Source of the DNA: Neoscytalidium dimidiatum
Taxonomy: Eukaryota; Ascomycota; Dothideomycetes; Botryosphaeriales; Botryosphaeriaceae
Assembly: GCA_037367355.1 (NCBI GenBank)
Contig: CM074701.1
Span: 2,852,001-2,916,000 of the forward strand
Direction: 5' to 3'
DNA length: 64,000 bases
Part shown: piece after piece, positions 11,117-22,708 of the stretch
How the letters are laid out: every line of letters begins with the position of its first letter
How positions within the stretch are numbered: the first letter of the stretch is position 1
Notes under the pieces: model-generated
Databases searched by the model: none
The model's input: only the letters and a program-made list of their open reading frames with translations
Told to the model about the DNA's origin: nothing
Translations under genes and position numbers: made by a program

Positions 11117-12895
11117 ATGGGAAGTTCACAGGAAGCCCAACCCAATACTGCAGGCCAGCAGAAGGTCTTCGAACCACGCGACCTATCCCAGAGGCGCCCT
11201 ATATTTTCACTTCCGGGCGAAATATGGACTTCCATAGTAGAGACACCCTGCTCCTTCGAGCCGGAATACTACCAGCATGTCATGCTTAACCTCATTCGCC
11301 ACCCGGAGATTTCCTCCACCTACCTCTTCCGCGCAGAAATCTTCTACGACAGCTTCAATGACCCCGAAGGAAAGTTCGTGAAGCACATTAAACGAGAATA
11401 CAAGCCAATAAATTGCGTTGTCCCTGGATATGACCTCCAGCAAACCATTGTCCGCCGGATGATACCTCGGAACCCACGGCGCGACAACCCTCTGGTACAG
11501 ACATGCCACGTATTCAACAGCAAAGAACAGCCATGCGGTGCTGAGAAGAGCCTGGTCATCTACATACCGCACGTCGAGTCCGCCGACGTCGTCCCCTTCT
11601 ACCACCCTACAGTTTCCGCACTTGCCTTCTTGCACATCTGGCCCACTACAACGTCAACCCCCGACTCTCCTGCTCCCCTCGGCACTCTCTCCATTCACTA
11701 CCGCCTCTTCCCCACCCACCCCCTCGACAACCGCCTCACCCGCACGGCCCTCAGCCTCCTCACCCTCATCGCGAAGCACAGCAACGGCCAAAAAGCTGGC
11801 TACACCAAGCGCGTCCACCACGACCAAATCATCCCCCAAGCCCGCTTCCAAGACACCTACACCCGCCTCAAAACCACCTACGCCAAGCGCCTCATCGACG
11901 CCTGGGTCGAGCAGACCCCGCCCGGCAAGCACGTCTTCGAGGACCTCGGCATCGCCGCCTTCCTCATCGAGCTCTGGCGCGACATGTACGCCCCGCCACC
12001 ATCCACCACCGCCGAACCACCTCCCGCCAACCCAACCACCACCACCACCAAACCCCCCTTCCCCGGCTTCGTCGACATCGGCTGCGGCAACGGCATCCTC
12101 GTGCACGTCCTCCGCAGCGAGGGCTACCCGGGCTGGGGCTTCGACGCCCGCCGCCGCAAGACGTGGGACACGTTCGCGCCCGCCGTGCGCGCCTCCCTGC
12201 ACGAGCTCGTCCTCGTCCCCGCGCCGTTCGCGCAGGCGGCGGCGGCGCGACGGGACGCCGGCCGTCGCGAGCGGACCCACGACGGCGTCTTCGCGCCCGG
12301 CACGTTCGTCGTCTCGAACCACGCCGACGAGCTGACGCCGTGGACGCCGCTGCTGGCCTTCCTGTCGCGCGCCCCGTTCGTCGCCATCCCGTGCTGCAGC
12401 CACGACCTCGCCGGGGCGCGGTTCCGCGCGCCGGTGCGGAAGGGGGGAAGGGAGGGCGAGGGCGAGGGCGAGGGCGACGGGGGAAAGGGTGGCGGTGAAG
12501 GAGGCAAGACGGGGACGTTGAGGAAGAAGGGGCCGGCTCAGCCGTCGGCGTACGCGACGCTGTGCGATTGGGTCGCGCGGCTGGCGGCGGACGTGGGGTT
12601 CGTGGTGGAGAAGGAGATGCTGCGGATCCCGTCGACGAGGAATGCGGGGATTATTGGGAGGGAGGGGAGGGCGATTAGGGGAGGTAGTGGCGGTGACGGG
12701 GTTGGTGAGGGAGCTGATAGGCTGCAGCATGGAGGAGGCGATGAGCGGCTGGAGGAGAGGCTGGAGGTGGTGAGGCGGCTGTTGGTGGAGGAGATGGGTG
12801 GGAACGTAGATGGGGTTGGTGGGTTGGAGGTCATGGGGAGAGAGTGGGTCGAGCGGGCGGGGAAGCTGGTGAAGGGGGTGGGGGGTGGGCATTGA
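11117..12895 (+). CDS. TRM44: tRNA (uracil-2'-O-)-methyltransferase Trm44
   Basis: Single-exon 592-aa protein. The SAM-binding motif GFVDIGCGNGILVHVLRSEG at about residues 315-334 and the following GWGFDARRRKTW are hallmarks of Trm44, which makes 2'-O-methyluridine at position 44 of tRNA-Ser in the cytoplasm. Further family blocks are NHADELTPWTPLLAFLS, FVAIPCCSHDL, and near the end YATLCDWVARLAADVGF and RIPSTRNAGIIGR. The ATG at 11117 gives a normal N terminus (IFSLPGEIW). Codon bias becomes strongly GC-rich downstream, which creates long shadow ORFs on the other strand. An insertion of about 40 residues rich in Gly/Glu/Lys sits between the CCSHDL block and the C-terminal block. Linkage gives no extra clue; this is a housekeeping gene. 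Confidence 0.92.
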   Translation: MGSSQEAQPNTAGQQKVFEPRDLSQRRPIFSLPGEIWTSIVETPCSFEPEYYQHVMLNLIRHPEISSTYLFRAEIFYDSFNDPEGKFVKHIKREYKPINCVVPGYDLQQTIVRRMIPRNPRRDNPLVQTCHVFNSKEQPCGAEKSLVIYIPHVESADVVPFYHPTVSALAFLHIWPTTTSTPDSPAPLGTLSIHYRLFPTHPLDNRLTRTALSLLTLIAKHSNGQKAGYTKRVHHDQIIPQARFQDTYTRLKTTYAKRLIDAWVEQTPPGKHVFEDLGIAAFLIELWRDMYAPPPSTTAEPPPANPTTTTTKPPFPGFVDIGCGNGILVHVLRSEGYPGWGFDARRRKTWDTFAPAVRASLHELVLVPAPFAQAAAARRDAGRRERTHDGVFAPGTFVVSNHADELTPWTPLLAFLSRAPFVAIPCCSHDLAGARFRAPVRKGGREGEGEGEGDGGKGGGEGGKTGTLRKKGPAQPSAYATLCDWVARLAADVGFVVEKEMLRIPSTRNAGIIGREGRAIRGGSGGDGVGEGADRLQHGGGDERLEERLEVVRRLLVEEMGGNVDGVGGLEVMGREWVERAGKLVKGVGGGH

Positions 12896-15035
12896 GTGTG
12901 CTTGGGTAGGGGGAACGGGATTTAGCACTTGGATGGCTAGTGGGGATTCGGATTCGGATGCACTGACGGTATAGAAGATCCATGGTGGAAGCTAAGCGTG
13001 GACGGGCGGCGTTGGATCAGCATTCCTTCAGTATGCAGAATTTGCCATATTGTGGAGATGGAGAATGATTGATAGGACAATCTTGGAGTGTCACATGGAG
13101 GCGTTAATCATCGGGCAGCAAGTTGAAACTTTCCATCTTGTTACAAGGATGGGGAGCTCATCCTGGCGTTATGCAAGCCGATAAAGGTCGGCGAGCATCA
13201 AAAGGTGATATGTGAGGTGGAAGCGGGTCGGATGAGGCGGTTACGCTTACTCGTAGGTCGAGGTAGATAGCCACCTCGCTTCCTTGTCGGGGGCGGATAG
13301 AACGCCGCCATGAGACATTTTGCTGCCCAGGCAGCTTTACTACAGATCAAAAAGTCAATAATCGCTCGGCAAAGCTTGTAAATGTGCAGATGCAATGTCT
13401 CAAATTCGGCAGTGATGTTGCTTCTGCAATGTTGTGCAGTGTCGTCATCAGCTTCGATGACCGTAGTGTCTTTCACCGTACAATCGTGTCAATATTACCT
13501 TTTGGCAGACCCTGCTTAGTCTGATCTACAGCGCCTTTTCTTAAATGTTGATGTGCAAGGTGGAAGTCTCTTGGAGCTTGTTACAAACAAGAAGTATGCA
13601 AATGTGTTGATCGCGCCTTGTCAGCCCTTCACCGACATAGCAACACGCAACTATCGGAGTGAGCAATAAGGATCCATATATCAGCTTGGTAAACCAGACC
13701 TTATAAGAAACGATTTTCGCACGTCTATGCCTTTGGGTGTCTGTCAGTCTAACTTTTTCCTCGTTGACGTTTGATACAATCATGGGCTGAAGTCATAAAT
13801 TCGGGTATATTGGCGCATACGGCCATCACAATTTTCACAAAACACGGCTCTATTGATAAATTTTAAAACTAGATAGGAGTGGATCATATGCCCACGATTA
13901 GGTGTGGGTTTAGTGATGGCACATATCTGAAGTGAACGTCCAGAAAGTCGGAGAGCTCAACAGAAGGACCACTGACTAATTATTCCAGCAAGTTCAAGTG
14001 CATAGGCCGCGGCTATGGGTCTTTCATTCAATCAGTAATTTCGTGATTTGTTTTTACTGTAGTATTGGACTTTGCAGAATGGCCTGTGCATATCTGCTAT
14101 TTCTCCCAGCTGCGTACTATGTCCATCAATGTCATGTATGAGGAGCCATCATGCAGGTTAATATGTCCTCCTTTCGCATACATTCAATCATTCCTGAACG
14201 TTACAAAGCAAGTTAAAATTTGATTGGTAGAAACCTGGCTCCCTTTGATGAACTGCTGGTCAACGCTTGTCGAGCAGATACTCTCTCGGATACCTCTCAT
14301 TGCCCTGTAGTACAATTGCCTGCGTGCTGCTTACCATTGCGGGTGGGTTATATCCGAAAGGATTTATACCCCGTACCATCCATTTTCGGCAAAGGTTATC
14401 CGCATAGCGGCGGACAGCTTCCGGCGGGACTTGCTTCACCCCTGTACGTACCCCGCTGGCAAGGTGGTGTGATGTCCTCCCAAAAGCTCGGTTAGGGGGC
14501 TTGCGAAGAAAGCCACTTCCGTCCGCCTCTTTACCGAGCCGGACACAATTCCTCTCTTCAGATGCAAACTCTCGATGGCGCTGCGTGTAATTGGTGGTAG
14601 GTATCCTTTAAGCTCCTGCCTTCGGCTGCTGTGCTTAGATCTGTTAGTTCACCAGAAGCGCACCCGTCCAAGCAGCGGTGTACACTCTCAGCCGTTTGCC
14701 TAATTGATATCAAAGTCGGGTTGCTAAAAACTAATGCAGTGTCTCTATCCATAGAAACGGATACATCCCGACGCCCTATCTCTCTACCCGTATACGGTAT
14801 TGTCCTTAACCCATTATGGAGAAGCTCTCCCATGCAAAATGGCCGTGCCCTAGATATGTGATCGTGATGCGTTGTCGAACAGCCAACCCGTCGCAGAAAT
14901 GCCAACCCTGAAAAATCCCATCGCAGCAAAGGGGTATGATCTCGGCAAAGAAAAGTCCCAAAGAACGCCTCAACGCCCAGAAGATTGCGTCCATTAACCC
15001 GTGATTTTGAATCCCTTTCCCCGAAACGCCCCGTC
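12896..15035. other. Gene-poor stretch
   Basis: No gene could be supported. Open frames (for example 13198-13476 minus, 14220-14495 plus, 14558-14929 minus) are below about 125 codons, show no domain and lack convincing splice partners. Confidence 0.5.
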
Positions 15036-16250
15036 TCAGAAACCAGCCGCGGCGAACCGCACTTCAGACGAAGCCCGTGATGATCTCTGCGAGGATTCCC
15101 GCGAGGAGCCCTGGCTCGCTCTTGACTGCCCGTCCACCCGCGCGATCTCCTCGTCCCTCCCGTGGCTCTCGACCCGCACCTCTGTCGTCTTCATCACCGC
15201 GTTCTCCTCCACCATCCCCAGCCCCGCCTCTTCATCCTCCTCCATGATCTTCGGATGCGCCGTGCAGCACGACACGGCGGCCGTAGGGCCCTGCATCATG
15301 GCGGCGCCACCACTGGTCATGCCGGTCTGCAGGGCTCCCAGCCGCATCGAATTGCCCGTCCCATCGAAGACGTCGGCGGACGGCGGATCGCTGCCAGGCC
15401 CGCCGTTAGCACCGACGCCGGCACCGCCGGCGGTCGTCGCGCCGCCGTTCCTGCTGTTGCGGGTGGCGGCGACGAGGCGGTTGAGGATGGCGAACTCGAG
15501 CTTCAGCTTGACGCTGTAGACGAAGGCCTTGTAGGTGGTCTGGACGCGGTAGTGGTCGGCGAACTGGGTGGCCAGCAGGGTCGCGTCCAGCGCGACGACG
15601 ATGACGTTGACGTAGATCAGATGGCGGCGGATGGCGCGCATGCGGCGGCCGTCGGCGCGGCTCATCAGCGCCGCGGACGCGCGCTTGGGCGGCGGCTTGA
15701 GGATCTTCCACGTCTCCCAGATGTATAGCCCGGAGATGACGCACTCCTGGACGGAGAAGGCGGTCAGCTCGGCCTTCTCGTAGGCCGTGTAGACGGCCGC
15801 CATGGTCGGGGACGTCTCGGCGAGGAAGATGAGGACGGAGATGGGCGTGTGGAAGAGGATGGCGTTGACGATGATCATGTAGAAGACGTAGCGGAGGCGC
15901 TGCACGTTGCGCATGACGAGGTGGAGGCGTGAGTAGAGGGCCAGCGACTGGCAGCTTATCATCGGCACCCAGCCGGCTATCACGAAGGCCAGCCCGACCC
16001 ATCCGGACTCGGGCAGCGTGATGAAGTATTTGGTGCCGAAGCCGATCACGTAGAGGAAGATGCCAATGGTGGCGGAGACGATGCTCCAGAAGTAGAGGCC
16101 CCGGTGTCGGCGGAAGGTGTAGTAGACTCTGACGATGACTTCGACACCGTTGAAGAAGGCGATGCAAAGGAAGCCCATCATGACGAGCGAGAGGCCGTAG
16201 GGCGGTCGCCCGACACTCATGTGGTAGTATTCCCCTCTGTCCTCCGCCAT
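15036..16250 (-). CDS. Seven-transmembrane fungal integral membrane protein (DUF7703-like)
   Basis: Intronless 404-aa ORF with ATG at 16250. About seven hydrophobic segments cover residues 18-285, starting with LSLVMMGFLCIAFFNGVEVI and including WSIVSATIGIFLYVIGFG and AILFHTPISVLIFLAE. Characteristic blocks are QECVISGLYIWETWKIL and TTYKAFVYSVKLKLEFAILN, which match a widespread fungal membrane family of unknown function (recalled as DUF7703). The cytosolic tail from about residue 295 is Gly/Ala/Ser-rich, then acidic, ending in Ser/Arg-rich repeats (SSRESSQRSSRASS), a plausible phosphorylation region. No ligand or pathway can be inferred. Confidence 0.8.
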   Translation of the reverse strand: MAEDRGEYYHMSVGRPPYGLSLVMMGFLCIAFFNGVEVIVRVYYTFRRHRGLYFWSIVSATIGIFLYVIGFGTKYFITLPESGWVGLAFVIAGWVPMISCQSLALYSRLHLVMRNVQRLRYVFYMIIVNAILFHTPISVLIFLAETSPTMAAVYTAYEKAELTAFSVQECVISGLYIWETWKILKPPPKRASAALMSRADGRRMRAIRRHLIYVNVIVVALDATLLATQFADHYRVQTTYKAFVYSVKLKLEFAILNRLVAATRNSRNGGATTAGGAGVGANGGPGSDPPSADVFDGTGNSMRLGALQTGMTSGGAAMMQGPTAAVSCCTAHPKIMEEDEEAGLGMVEENAVMKTTEVRVESHGRDEEIARVDGQSRASQGSSRESSQRSSRASSEVRFAAAGF

Positions 16251-19025
16251 GGTGGGAAGAGAGGGAGAGAAAGGGCCTGGATCCAGATTCCGATGGAAGA
16301 GGTTGGGAACTGGAAGGTGGTGAGGTTGTAGCCTCTAGGTATATCGGGAACTTTGCCCTTGAGTAATATGAACGATGCTCCCCGACTCGAGGTGGACTTG
16401 AGCCTCTGCAAGTACACGAGGCGGCGAGGGGAGCGAAAATCTCTTGGGTGGGCAATCACTGCGGGGCAGTAGCCGGGGACCCTGGATCTGCGCCATCCAA
16501 GAGGGTGCAGTCAAAATATCTATCAAGCTTCCGCTACGGCTGGAGAAAGGGTATACCGATAGGTCGTATGGGTGGGTCCCCTGATCTTATGAAAATATCC
16601 TGACGGCCATACCGCGTTCATGCTGAGCGATGGTTGAAGAGGTACCCACCTGGTTGAAAATGTACGGATATCGGGTCTGTCTTGAATGCTGGACTAGGAA
16701 AAGCTATTCAGTGATCTACATCCGCCGCACATGGTGAATGGGTCAAGTCCAACAAGCGGGCTGCTAGCCGTGGGAGGACGCAGCTCCGAGCGGACGTAGG
16801 CTTGACCTTGGGCTGCGGTCGGCCTATCACTGCGTCAGTCAGCCCCCGCATTGGTTGGCGGCCGACAGCCATGCGGGTAGGTGCTACTTCGGAGGCACGG
16901 CATGGCACTGATTCTCCGATCGTCTTAGTTCCCGCTGTTCCCGCCAGCCAGCCGCTCTGAAGCCCGTTCAAACCACCCAAATCCCTCTTTGAGCTTAGCG
17001 CCGGGGAACTATCCGGGCCTTTAGGGTCGCGCGGACACGTCCTTCCCATGCAACAACTTACTTTTTTCTCCCGCCGTAAGGCGCCGGGAAGCTCGGCTCC
17101 TGTCTGCACGCGGCCTGTTGGATCTCGATGTTACTTAAATCTGCTGCACTTTTCACGTGGGAGAGGCGTTGTGCTGCGCGTCTGACCGCGTGGCAAAGAA
17201 GCGTGTGAAGTGAGATCGCGCCACCACGTTTTCGTCTGTCCACAAAAGGAATTATTAACATCATTCGAGCTGAATCCATTCTAGCTCTGGCGCAGCTTAA
17301 TGTGACGCCATTGCATGCCCTGGCCGATCTGCTTGCGATGATTGACGTCCACGTCACATCTCATTCTGCGATGAAGGATTCTATATCGAATTTAGCAGAC
17401 GCTTTCCGACGACGGAAGCTGCTTCTACACGTAAATCTCCTAATTGAGGAATTGGAGCCTACGCCTCCTCCTTCGTAGTGTTCCCAATAGCGCGCATGCA
17501 GGGCCCATGGTTCGTCCTGTGGACCGACAGCGCCATGTGGCACCCAAAAGCTCTGCCAATATTGACTTTTCCCAGTTTCACGGTAAGCGCGCACGCATTG
17601 CTTGGCCTTCGAGTCAAGCCCTCCAGCAAACGGCGAGGCGATTTCATGCCGTACAAGCTCTGAGAACGCCGCCAAGTATATGATTCGCGCGAGCATCCAC
17701 GCCAGCCACCTGAAATCCGCTCGGCAAAGCTGCCTGGAAAAAATGCCGTGAACTGCTGTATCTTGAAACGTGCTGAACCGTTTTACTTTTCCCAGCAGTC
17801 GGGGCACATCCCAACGCTGCCGAAACACGCGGACCGTTACTTTCAGACAACATGGCTTTCATTGGCCCTTCTGGGTATGCTGCTGACTTTGCTGGCTCAA
17901 TATGACCAGACATTAGGCCCGGAATGGAGCGGTAGTCACGCTTTCGTAATCTCACGTAGCTACCTCGTCTGCGACAGGCCGCAAAACCGCTTGACCGTCT
18001 GCTCGGGCCGAGCAAGACCCCACTTCCTCTATCCGAAACTGGTCGTAAAATCAGTTATCTTAGGTTCACATTTTCCGCTTCCGACTTAGCTGCCGAATCT
18101 AATTGGCTGCCTAGATACAGCTTGTCTACACTCATCCTCCCGGGTTTTGTAACTTCGCCTTATTGGGCCCAATCCCGTTCAATAAACCTATGCGATCTTC
18201 AAACTGTTGAAGATCGAAGCGCCGCACATAGTATTTACCTAATCAAGAGAGGCCTAAATAGGCCTAGTTCCACCCCTATGTACACAGTCTCCTACTAGTC
18301 GTCCAGCCCCTAAGAGGGTCAATCTATCATGATTTTCGACATCCTCTTTGCCAATCAAGACATCTGATGACGAATTCCGATGATGTGAGGGAATTGCGAC
18401 CGGGGCAAGCCATGGATAGCAATTCTACGGTGTCTCTATGACGCAGTGCATGTTAAGTCATCGGCAGTATCCAGCCGACAACTTACAAGTCCATCATTGC
18501 AGGTATAGTCCGGGTAGGTGTTATCTGTCAGAGCATGTCAGGTATAGCGTGATTCAGTGTTTTCGGGCACCCAATCGAAGCCACTTCAACTGCTCAAACA
18601 CCCAACTCCGGAGTAGACTCACCGAAGTTGTGGCAGAAGAAGGCCGACTAAAGCACCTTAGAACTAGCTATTTTCTCTATTCCCGCAGTCATTAACCCAT
18701 CCTGAGATGGAATGCAAATTCCACCAGTATTCAAGGTAGTCGAGAATTTCTTATATGGACAGAAAAGAACTTCACTCTCGGCGAACTTTCCTCGGCCGGT
18801 GTTATCTTGTAATCAGTGGTTCAAGATATGCGGAACTTCACGCCGCTGAGGGCTTAGCTCTTGCATCTCATGGCTCGAGCTGGACGCGTCACAGGAGTCT
18901 GACAAGACATGCAAAGCAATCAGGATAATTGCGTGCAGAAACTGACGCTACAACCTCGGATAATATCGTCGTTCAAACTAATGTCTCTGCAGTCTCAAAA
19001 CGCGCCATCACAGGCCCACGCTGAC
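16251..19025. other. Gene-poor stretch, one doubtful ORF
   Basis: No gene is firmly supported. The best open frame runs on the minus strand to a stop at 17361, with a first ATG at 17696 and about 111 codons. It reads like protein (ASPFAGGLDSKAKQCVRAYR, HARYWEHYEGGG) but matches no family I know and has no evident splice partners. It may be a gene fragment. Confidence 0.4.
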
Positions 19026-20383
19026 CTAATCAGACACAAGCTCAGCCTCTCCCGTCTCCTCGGTCCTGTAGAACCCCAACGCCTTCAGCATCGGCTTATC
19101 ATCGAACCGATACAAGTACACCGTCTCGCCAGGCGCAGCAAAATGCTGGTACCGGTACCAGGACGGGATGCAAAACGTATCGCCCCTCTTCCAGCTGATC
19201 TTCTCCCCACCGACCTCCGAGTGCCCCGACCCTTCGACGACGTGGTAGACGGCCGACGACGTCTCGCGGAACGCCGGCGACGCCGCGCCGGGCTCGAGCC
19301 GCTCCGCCGACCCGCCGATGATGCGGCTGACTGCAGGAAGGTATCAGCACGAACATCCTTCTTTCCCCGGAACCGAATCCAAGGTTAAAACAACAAAAAC
19401 ACAAAGGGAGACGAAAAAAAAAGAAGAAGAACGTACCTTCCCGCCCATCCCCCTTCAAATACGGCACCCTCACCCACGCCCTCCCCCCGGCCTCCCCATC
19501 CAACCTCCCCTTCATCCTCGCCCACGGAAACACGATCGGCGACTCGTCGACGTCCTCGGCGGGATACCGCTGCGCGCTGAAGTGCTCGACGAAGTGGACG
19601 GGGAAGTGCGCGAAGCTCGGCAGGTCCAGCCCGTCGAGCCAGATGACGGGCCCGGCGCCGCGGTTGCCGTGGTCGTGCCAGCGCCAGGTCGGGGTGAGGA
19701 TGACGTCGCCGCGGCGCATGGCGACGCGCTGCCCGTGCACGGCGGTGAAGCCGGCGCCGCCCACGCCGCCGCCGCCGCCGTCCTCGATGACGAAGCGCAG
19801 CGCGAAGGCGGTGTGGCGGTGCGCCGGCGCGGTCTCGTGCGGCATGACGAGCTGCAGGCCGGCGTAGAGGGTGTCGGTCGTGAAGGGGGCTTCTGCTGGG
19901 GCGGGTGTCAGCGTGTCGTCGGCTGGTGCGTCTCGGATGGGGGACTTGCGGGGGTGGGGGATGGTTGGCTGGGTTTGAAGGTTGAAGGGGATGATGGGTG
20001 GAAGGGAAACTGAGAGAGATTGATTGATTTGTCTTTTTTTTTTTTTTTTTTTTAAAGAGAAAAGGGTAGTTGGAGGCGTTACCGCGCTTGGGGTTCACGA
20101 GCATGAGCACGCGGCGCTCGGCCTGCTTCTCGGTCACCAGCTCGCCGGCTTGCAGCAGCAGCGGCCGGATCTCGTCGTACTTCCAGACGTAAGGGATCGT
20201 TCGCGGCTCGGGCAGCGGCGGGTTGAGGCGCTTCATCTGCTCCCAGAGGGGCAGGGTCGCGGTTGCTCGCATGCCCTCGCTGAGCTGGCGGTAGGCGGAG
20301 ATCTTGGTGTCGTCATTGGGTTGCTGATTGGAGGCGATGCCGTTGGCGATGCCGCTTTGGGCGGTCTGAACAAGAGTAGCCAT
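19026..20383 (-). CDS. Gentisate 1,2-dioxygenase
   Basis: Predicted 353-aa bicupin that would open gentisate (2,5-dihydroxybenzoate) to maleylpyruvate with Fe2+ and O2. Exons 20383-20083, 19892-19437 and 19330-19026; introns of 190 nt (with a T19/A19 tract) and 106 nt. All phases close. The family motif is clear: [20 protein letters not shown], then [16 protein letters not shown] with the metal-binding histidines near residues 125 and 127, and [16 protein letters not shown] near 162-177. The second cupin contains [37 protein letters not shown] and [20 protein letters not shown] Gly-rich insertion (GGGGGVGG) sits in the first cupin. The upstream in-frame extension to 20542 is probably untranslated leader. 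It is divergent from the FAD hydroxylase, as expected for a co-regulated pair. Confidence 0.92.
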
Positions 20384-20893
20384 GTTCGGAAAGAGGTAAT
20401 GTTGGGTACAAGGTCGACGCGACTCGAAAGCCTTCATGCTCGAGCAATTTATCGCTGCTCTGACCATCTGCTCTAAGTATGCAAGCTGCTCCGGAGAGCG
20501 GTGGATGATTAAGCGCGGAGGAGAAGCCGGAGTGTGCATCACTGCGGGGGAAGTGCGGAGAGTGCGCCCGGGGACAGATCGGGATTTCGCGGTCGCCCAA
20601 CCCGGCGGTTACCTATGACGGCCGAGAGTTCGGCAATTCCGTAGGACATCGTCCCGTTAAATGTGGCTGATGGTCCATTCTTGCGCTGTCTCAGATATCC
20701 GACACGATCTACTGCGAGTCTTTGTCTACCAAGATGAATGGCCATATGTCGGAACTGGAGAAGCTGGTGTGGATCTCCTTGTACTCCCCCTTGCATCAGC
20801 CCCGGCTAATCGGATGTTGGAAAGGCTCAGCATGTCGCGTATCCGACCAATTGTCTTGCTTTCCTGAAGACAGCGAATACCGGGACCACGGCT
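20384..20893. promoter_or_regulatory. Divergent promoter, gentisate dioxygenase / FAD hydroxylase
   Basis: About 0.5 kb between the two catabolic genes, GC-rich on the dioxygenase side. It contains the 16-bp motif at 20569-20584 that recurs in the hydrolase/regulator promoter, and several other CGG triplets. Confidence 0.6.
20569..20584 (+). promoter_or_regulatory. Candidate zinc-cluster binding site, CGG-N8-CGG
   Basis: CGGGGACAGATCGGGA occurs here and identically, on the same strand, at 25013-25028. The two CGG triplets as a spaced direct repeat are the type of site used by Zn2Cys6 dimers. It lies about 190 bp upstream of the gentisate dioxygenase ATG. The function is inferred from recurrence only. 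Confidence 0.55.
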
Positions 20894-22379
20894 TTGGATC
20901 CACCTAATAACGACTTGAAGTTGAACGTTTTAGTTATAGGTGCTGGTTTGGGCGGCTTGGCTACTGCAGTCGCTTTGGGCAGACGTGGGCATTCTGTAAC
21001 TGTTCTTGAAAGGGCGGCTGAGCTGGGCGAGGTAAGTACAGATGCCTCAGAATTGGAGTATGTTCTAACAGGTACAGGTCGGGGCCGGTATACAGGTTCC
21101 ACCGAACTCAGGCCGTCTGCTGCTTGCTTGGGGCATTGGACCCTATCTCCTCGAGAAGGCCATCGCTCCGGAGGATATCACATTCCGTAGGTGGGAAAAT
21201 GGGGAAGCGATAGGATACACGAAGCTCAAACCGGAGTTCGAAGAAAATTTTGGTGCACCATACTACGTCGTTCATCGTGCGCACCTCCATGAAGCGTTGC
21301 ACAAACTGGCCGAGCAAAATGGGGCCAAGATCCTGCTCAACAAAAGCGTGGCAAAGTACGACCCTGAAACGCCGTCCGTGGAAACCGAGAACGGGGAGGT
21401 TTTTACCGCAGATCTCGTGATCGCAGCAGATGGGGTGCGCTCAGCAGCGCGGAAGGTGGTTTTGGGTGGAGAGGACATGCCAGCACGGAGAACGAGGTAT
21501 GCAGCTTACAGAGCAACCGTGCCTGTGGAGAAGATGCGACAAGATCCAGAGTTGGCGGTGATCCTTGCCCGGCCAGGAATCAATATCTGGTAAGCACAGC
21601 GCTGCACCGTGACTCCATATGAATAGGTCGGAAAGAGCGCTCCAGCTTACTGGGATCTAGGATCGGAGAAGATCGGCACTGCATGACATACTGTATAGCG
21701 GGCGGCAAGGCATTCAATATGGTGTTATCGCATCCTGATTCTCCTGACGCCGCAGCGTGGGGAGCGGACAAGATCCTGGAAGACATGCGTTCACAGTTCG
21801 AAGGATGGGACCCGAGGTATGCTCGGATTGTCTTTGTCAGCGGAACGAAGTGCTGATCCAGACAGGTTGACGAAAGTGATCGGGCTCATCGATACGACAC
21901 TGAAGTGGCCTCTAATGAGCGGGTCAAAGCTCCCGACGTGGATCGCGCCATCGAACAAACTCGTCATCCTCGGTGACGCTGCTCATGCGATGTTGCCATA
22001 CATGTCCCAGGGAGCTGCCATGGCTGTGGAGGATGCGGCAGCACTTGCGGAGGCCTTGAGTTTTGCCAGCAGCCCCAAACAAGTCCCGAAAGCATTGAAG
22101 GCATTCGAGAAGGAGAGGATGAAGCGCGCGGGAGACATGCAGACGGCAAGCCTGCTGAATGGAGTGATCTGGCACTTCCGTGATGGGCCGGAGCAGCGGG
22201 CGAGAGATGCAAGCATGAAAGCCGAAGTCGAGGGCAAGATGTTTGTCGGGAGCGCAAACCAGTGGAGCGACCCCGCGACGCAGCTGTGGTGTTACGGATA
22301 CGATGCTGAAGCGGCGGTTCGGGACGCTTGGAGGATTTCTCACCAGCAAAACGGAGCTAATGGGGTAGTAGGGCATTGA
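20894..22379 (+). CDS. FAD-dependent aromatic hydroxylase (salicylate/3-hydroxybenzoate hydroxylase family)
   Basis: Class A flavoprotein monooxygenase, about 440 aa. Exons 20894-21031, 21078-21589, 21661-21816 and 21866-22379, with introns of 46, 71 and 49 nt. FAD and NADPH motifs are complete: GAGLGG in the N-terminal fold, DG in VIAADGVRSAA, and GD in LVILGDAAHAMLPYMSQGAA. Next to a gentisate dioxygenase the likely reaction is hydroxylation of 3-hydroxybenzoate (or salicylate) to gentisate; the exact substrate is inference. The 5' end is not solved: the frame is open from 20810 but has no in-frame ATG before the FAD motif. An ATG at 20832 reaches the frame only by a 35-nt intron, which is unusually short, so a further upstream exon is possible. 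Confidence 0.88.
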
Positions 22380-22708
22380 CAGCTGACTGAAGTTGTGGCC
22401 GCTAGACTATCCTTCCACTTTCATATTCTGGGTATCTCGACATCTTTCGTTTCGCGGATGAGTTGACGGGAAGGCGGCTATACGGAAGAGGCAACTGAGC
22501 TTTCACAACGCCACATCTGCAAGATTCGGACGAATCGCGGGGAGATTGAAACGACCATTGCAAGAATCCTGCGAAGCAGTTCGGCCATTTAGTAAGATCG
22601 GATAACTATGCTACCCGAACCCGACCACCCGAGATCTATTAAAGCCAGAATGGCTCCTTGCAAACAGTAGCTAGCAGGATTACATTAAAGTTTTTCTCTC
22701 AACAAATC
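22380..22708. promoter_or_regulatory. Spacer upstream of SDR gene
   Basis: 329 bp between the hydroxylase stop and the SDR ATG. It contains gcggggagatt near 22537, a partial match to the first half of the shared CGG-N8-CGG motif. No terminator or TATA box is recognised with confidence. Confidence 0.4.

Noticed and set aside
11654..12928. Long ORF (424 codons) antisense to TRM44
   Set aside because: Low-complexity Pro/Arg/Gly-rich translation that mirrors the GC-rich codon bias of TRM44; no domain.
15406..16455. 349-codon ORF overlapping the 7TM gene on the same strand in another frame
   Set aside because: Arg/His/Pro-rich shadow of the real frame, which has clear membrane helices.
20384..20542. 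N-terminal extension of gentisate dioxygenase to an ATG at 20542
   Set aside because: The added 53 residues are not typical of the family; the ATG at 20383 gives the expected N terminus.
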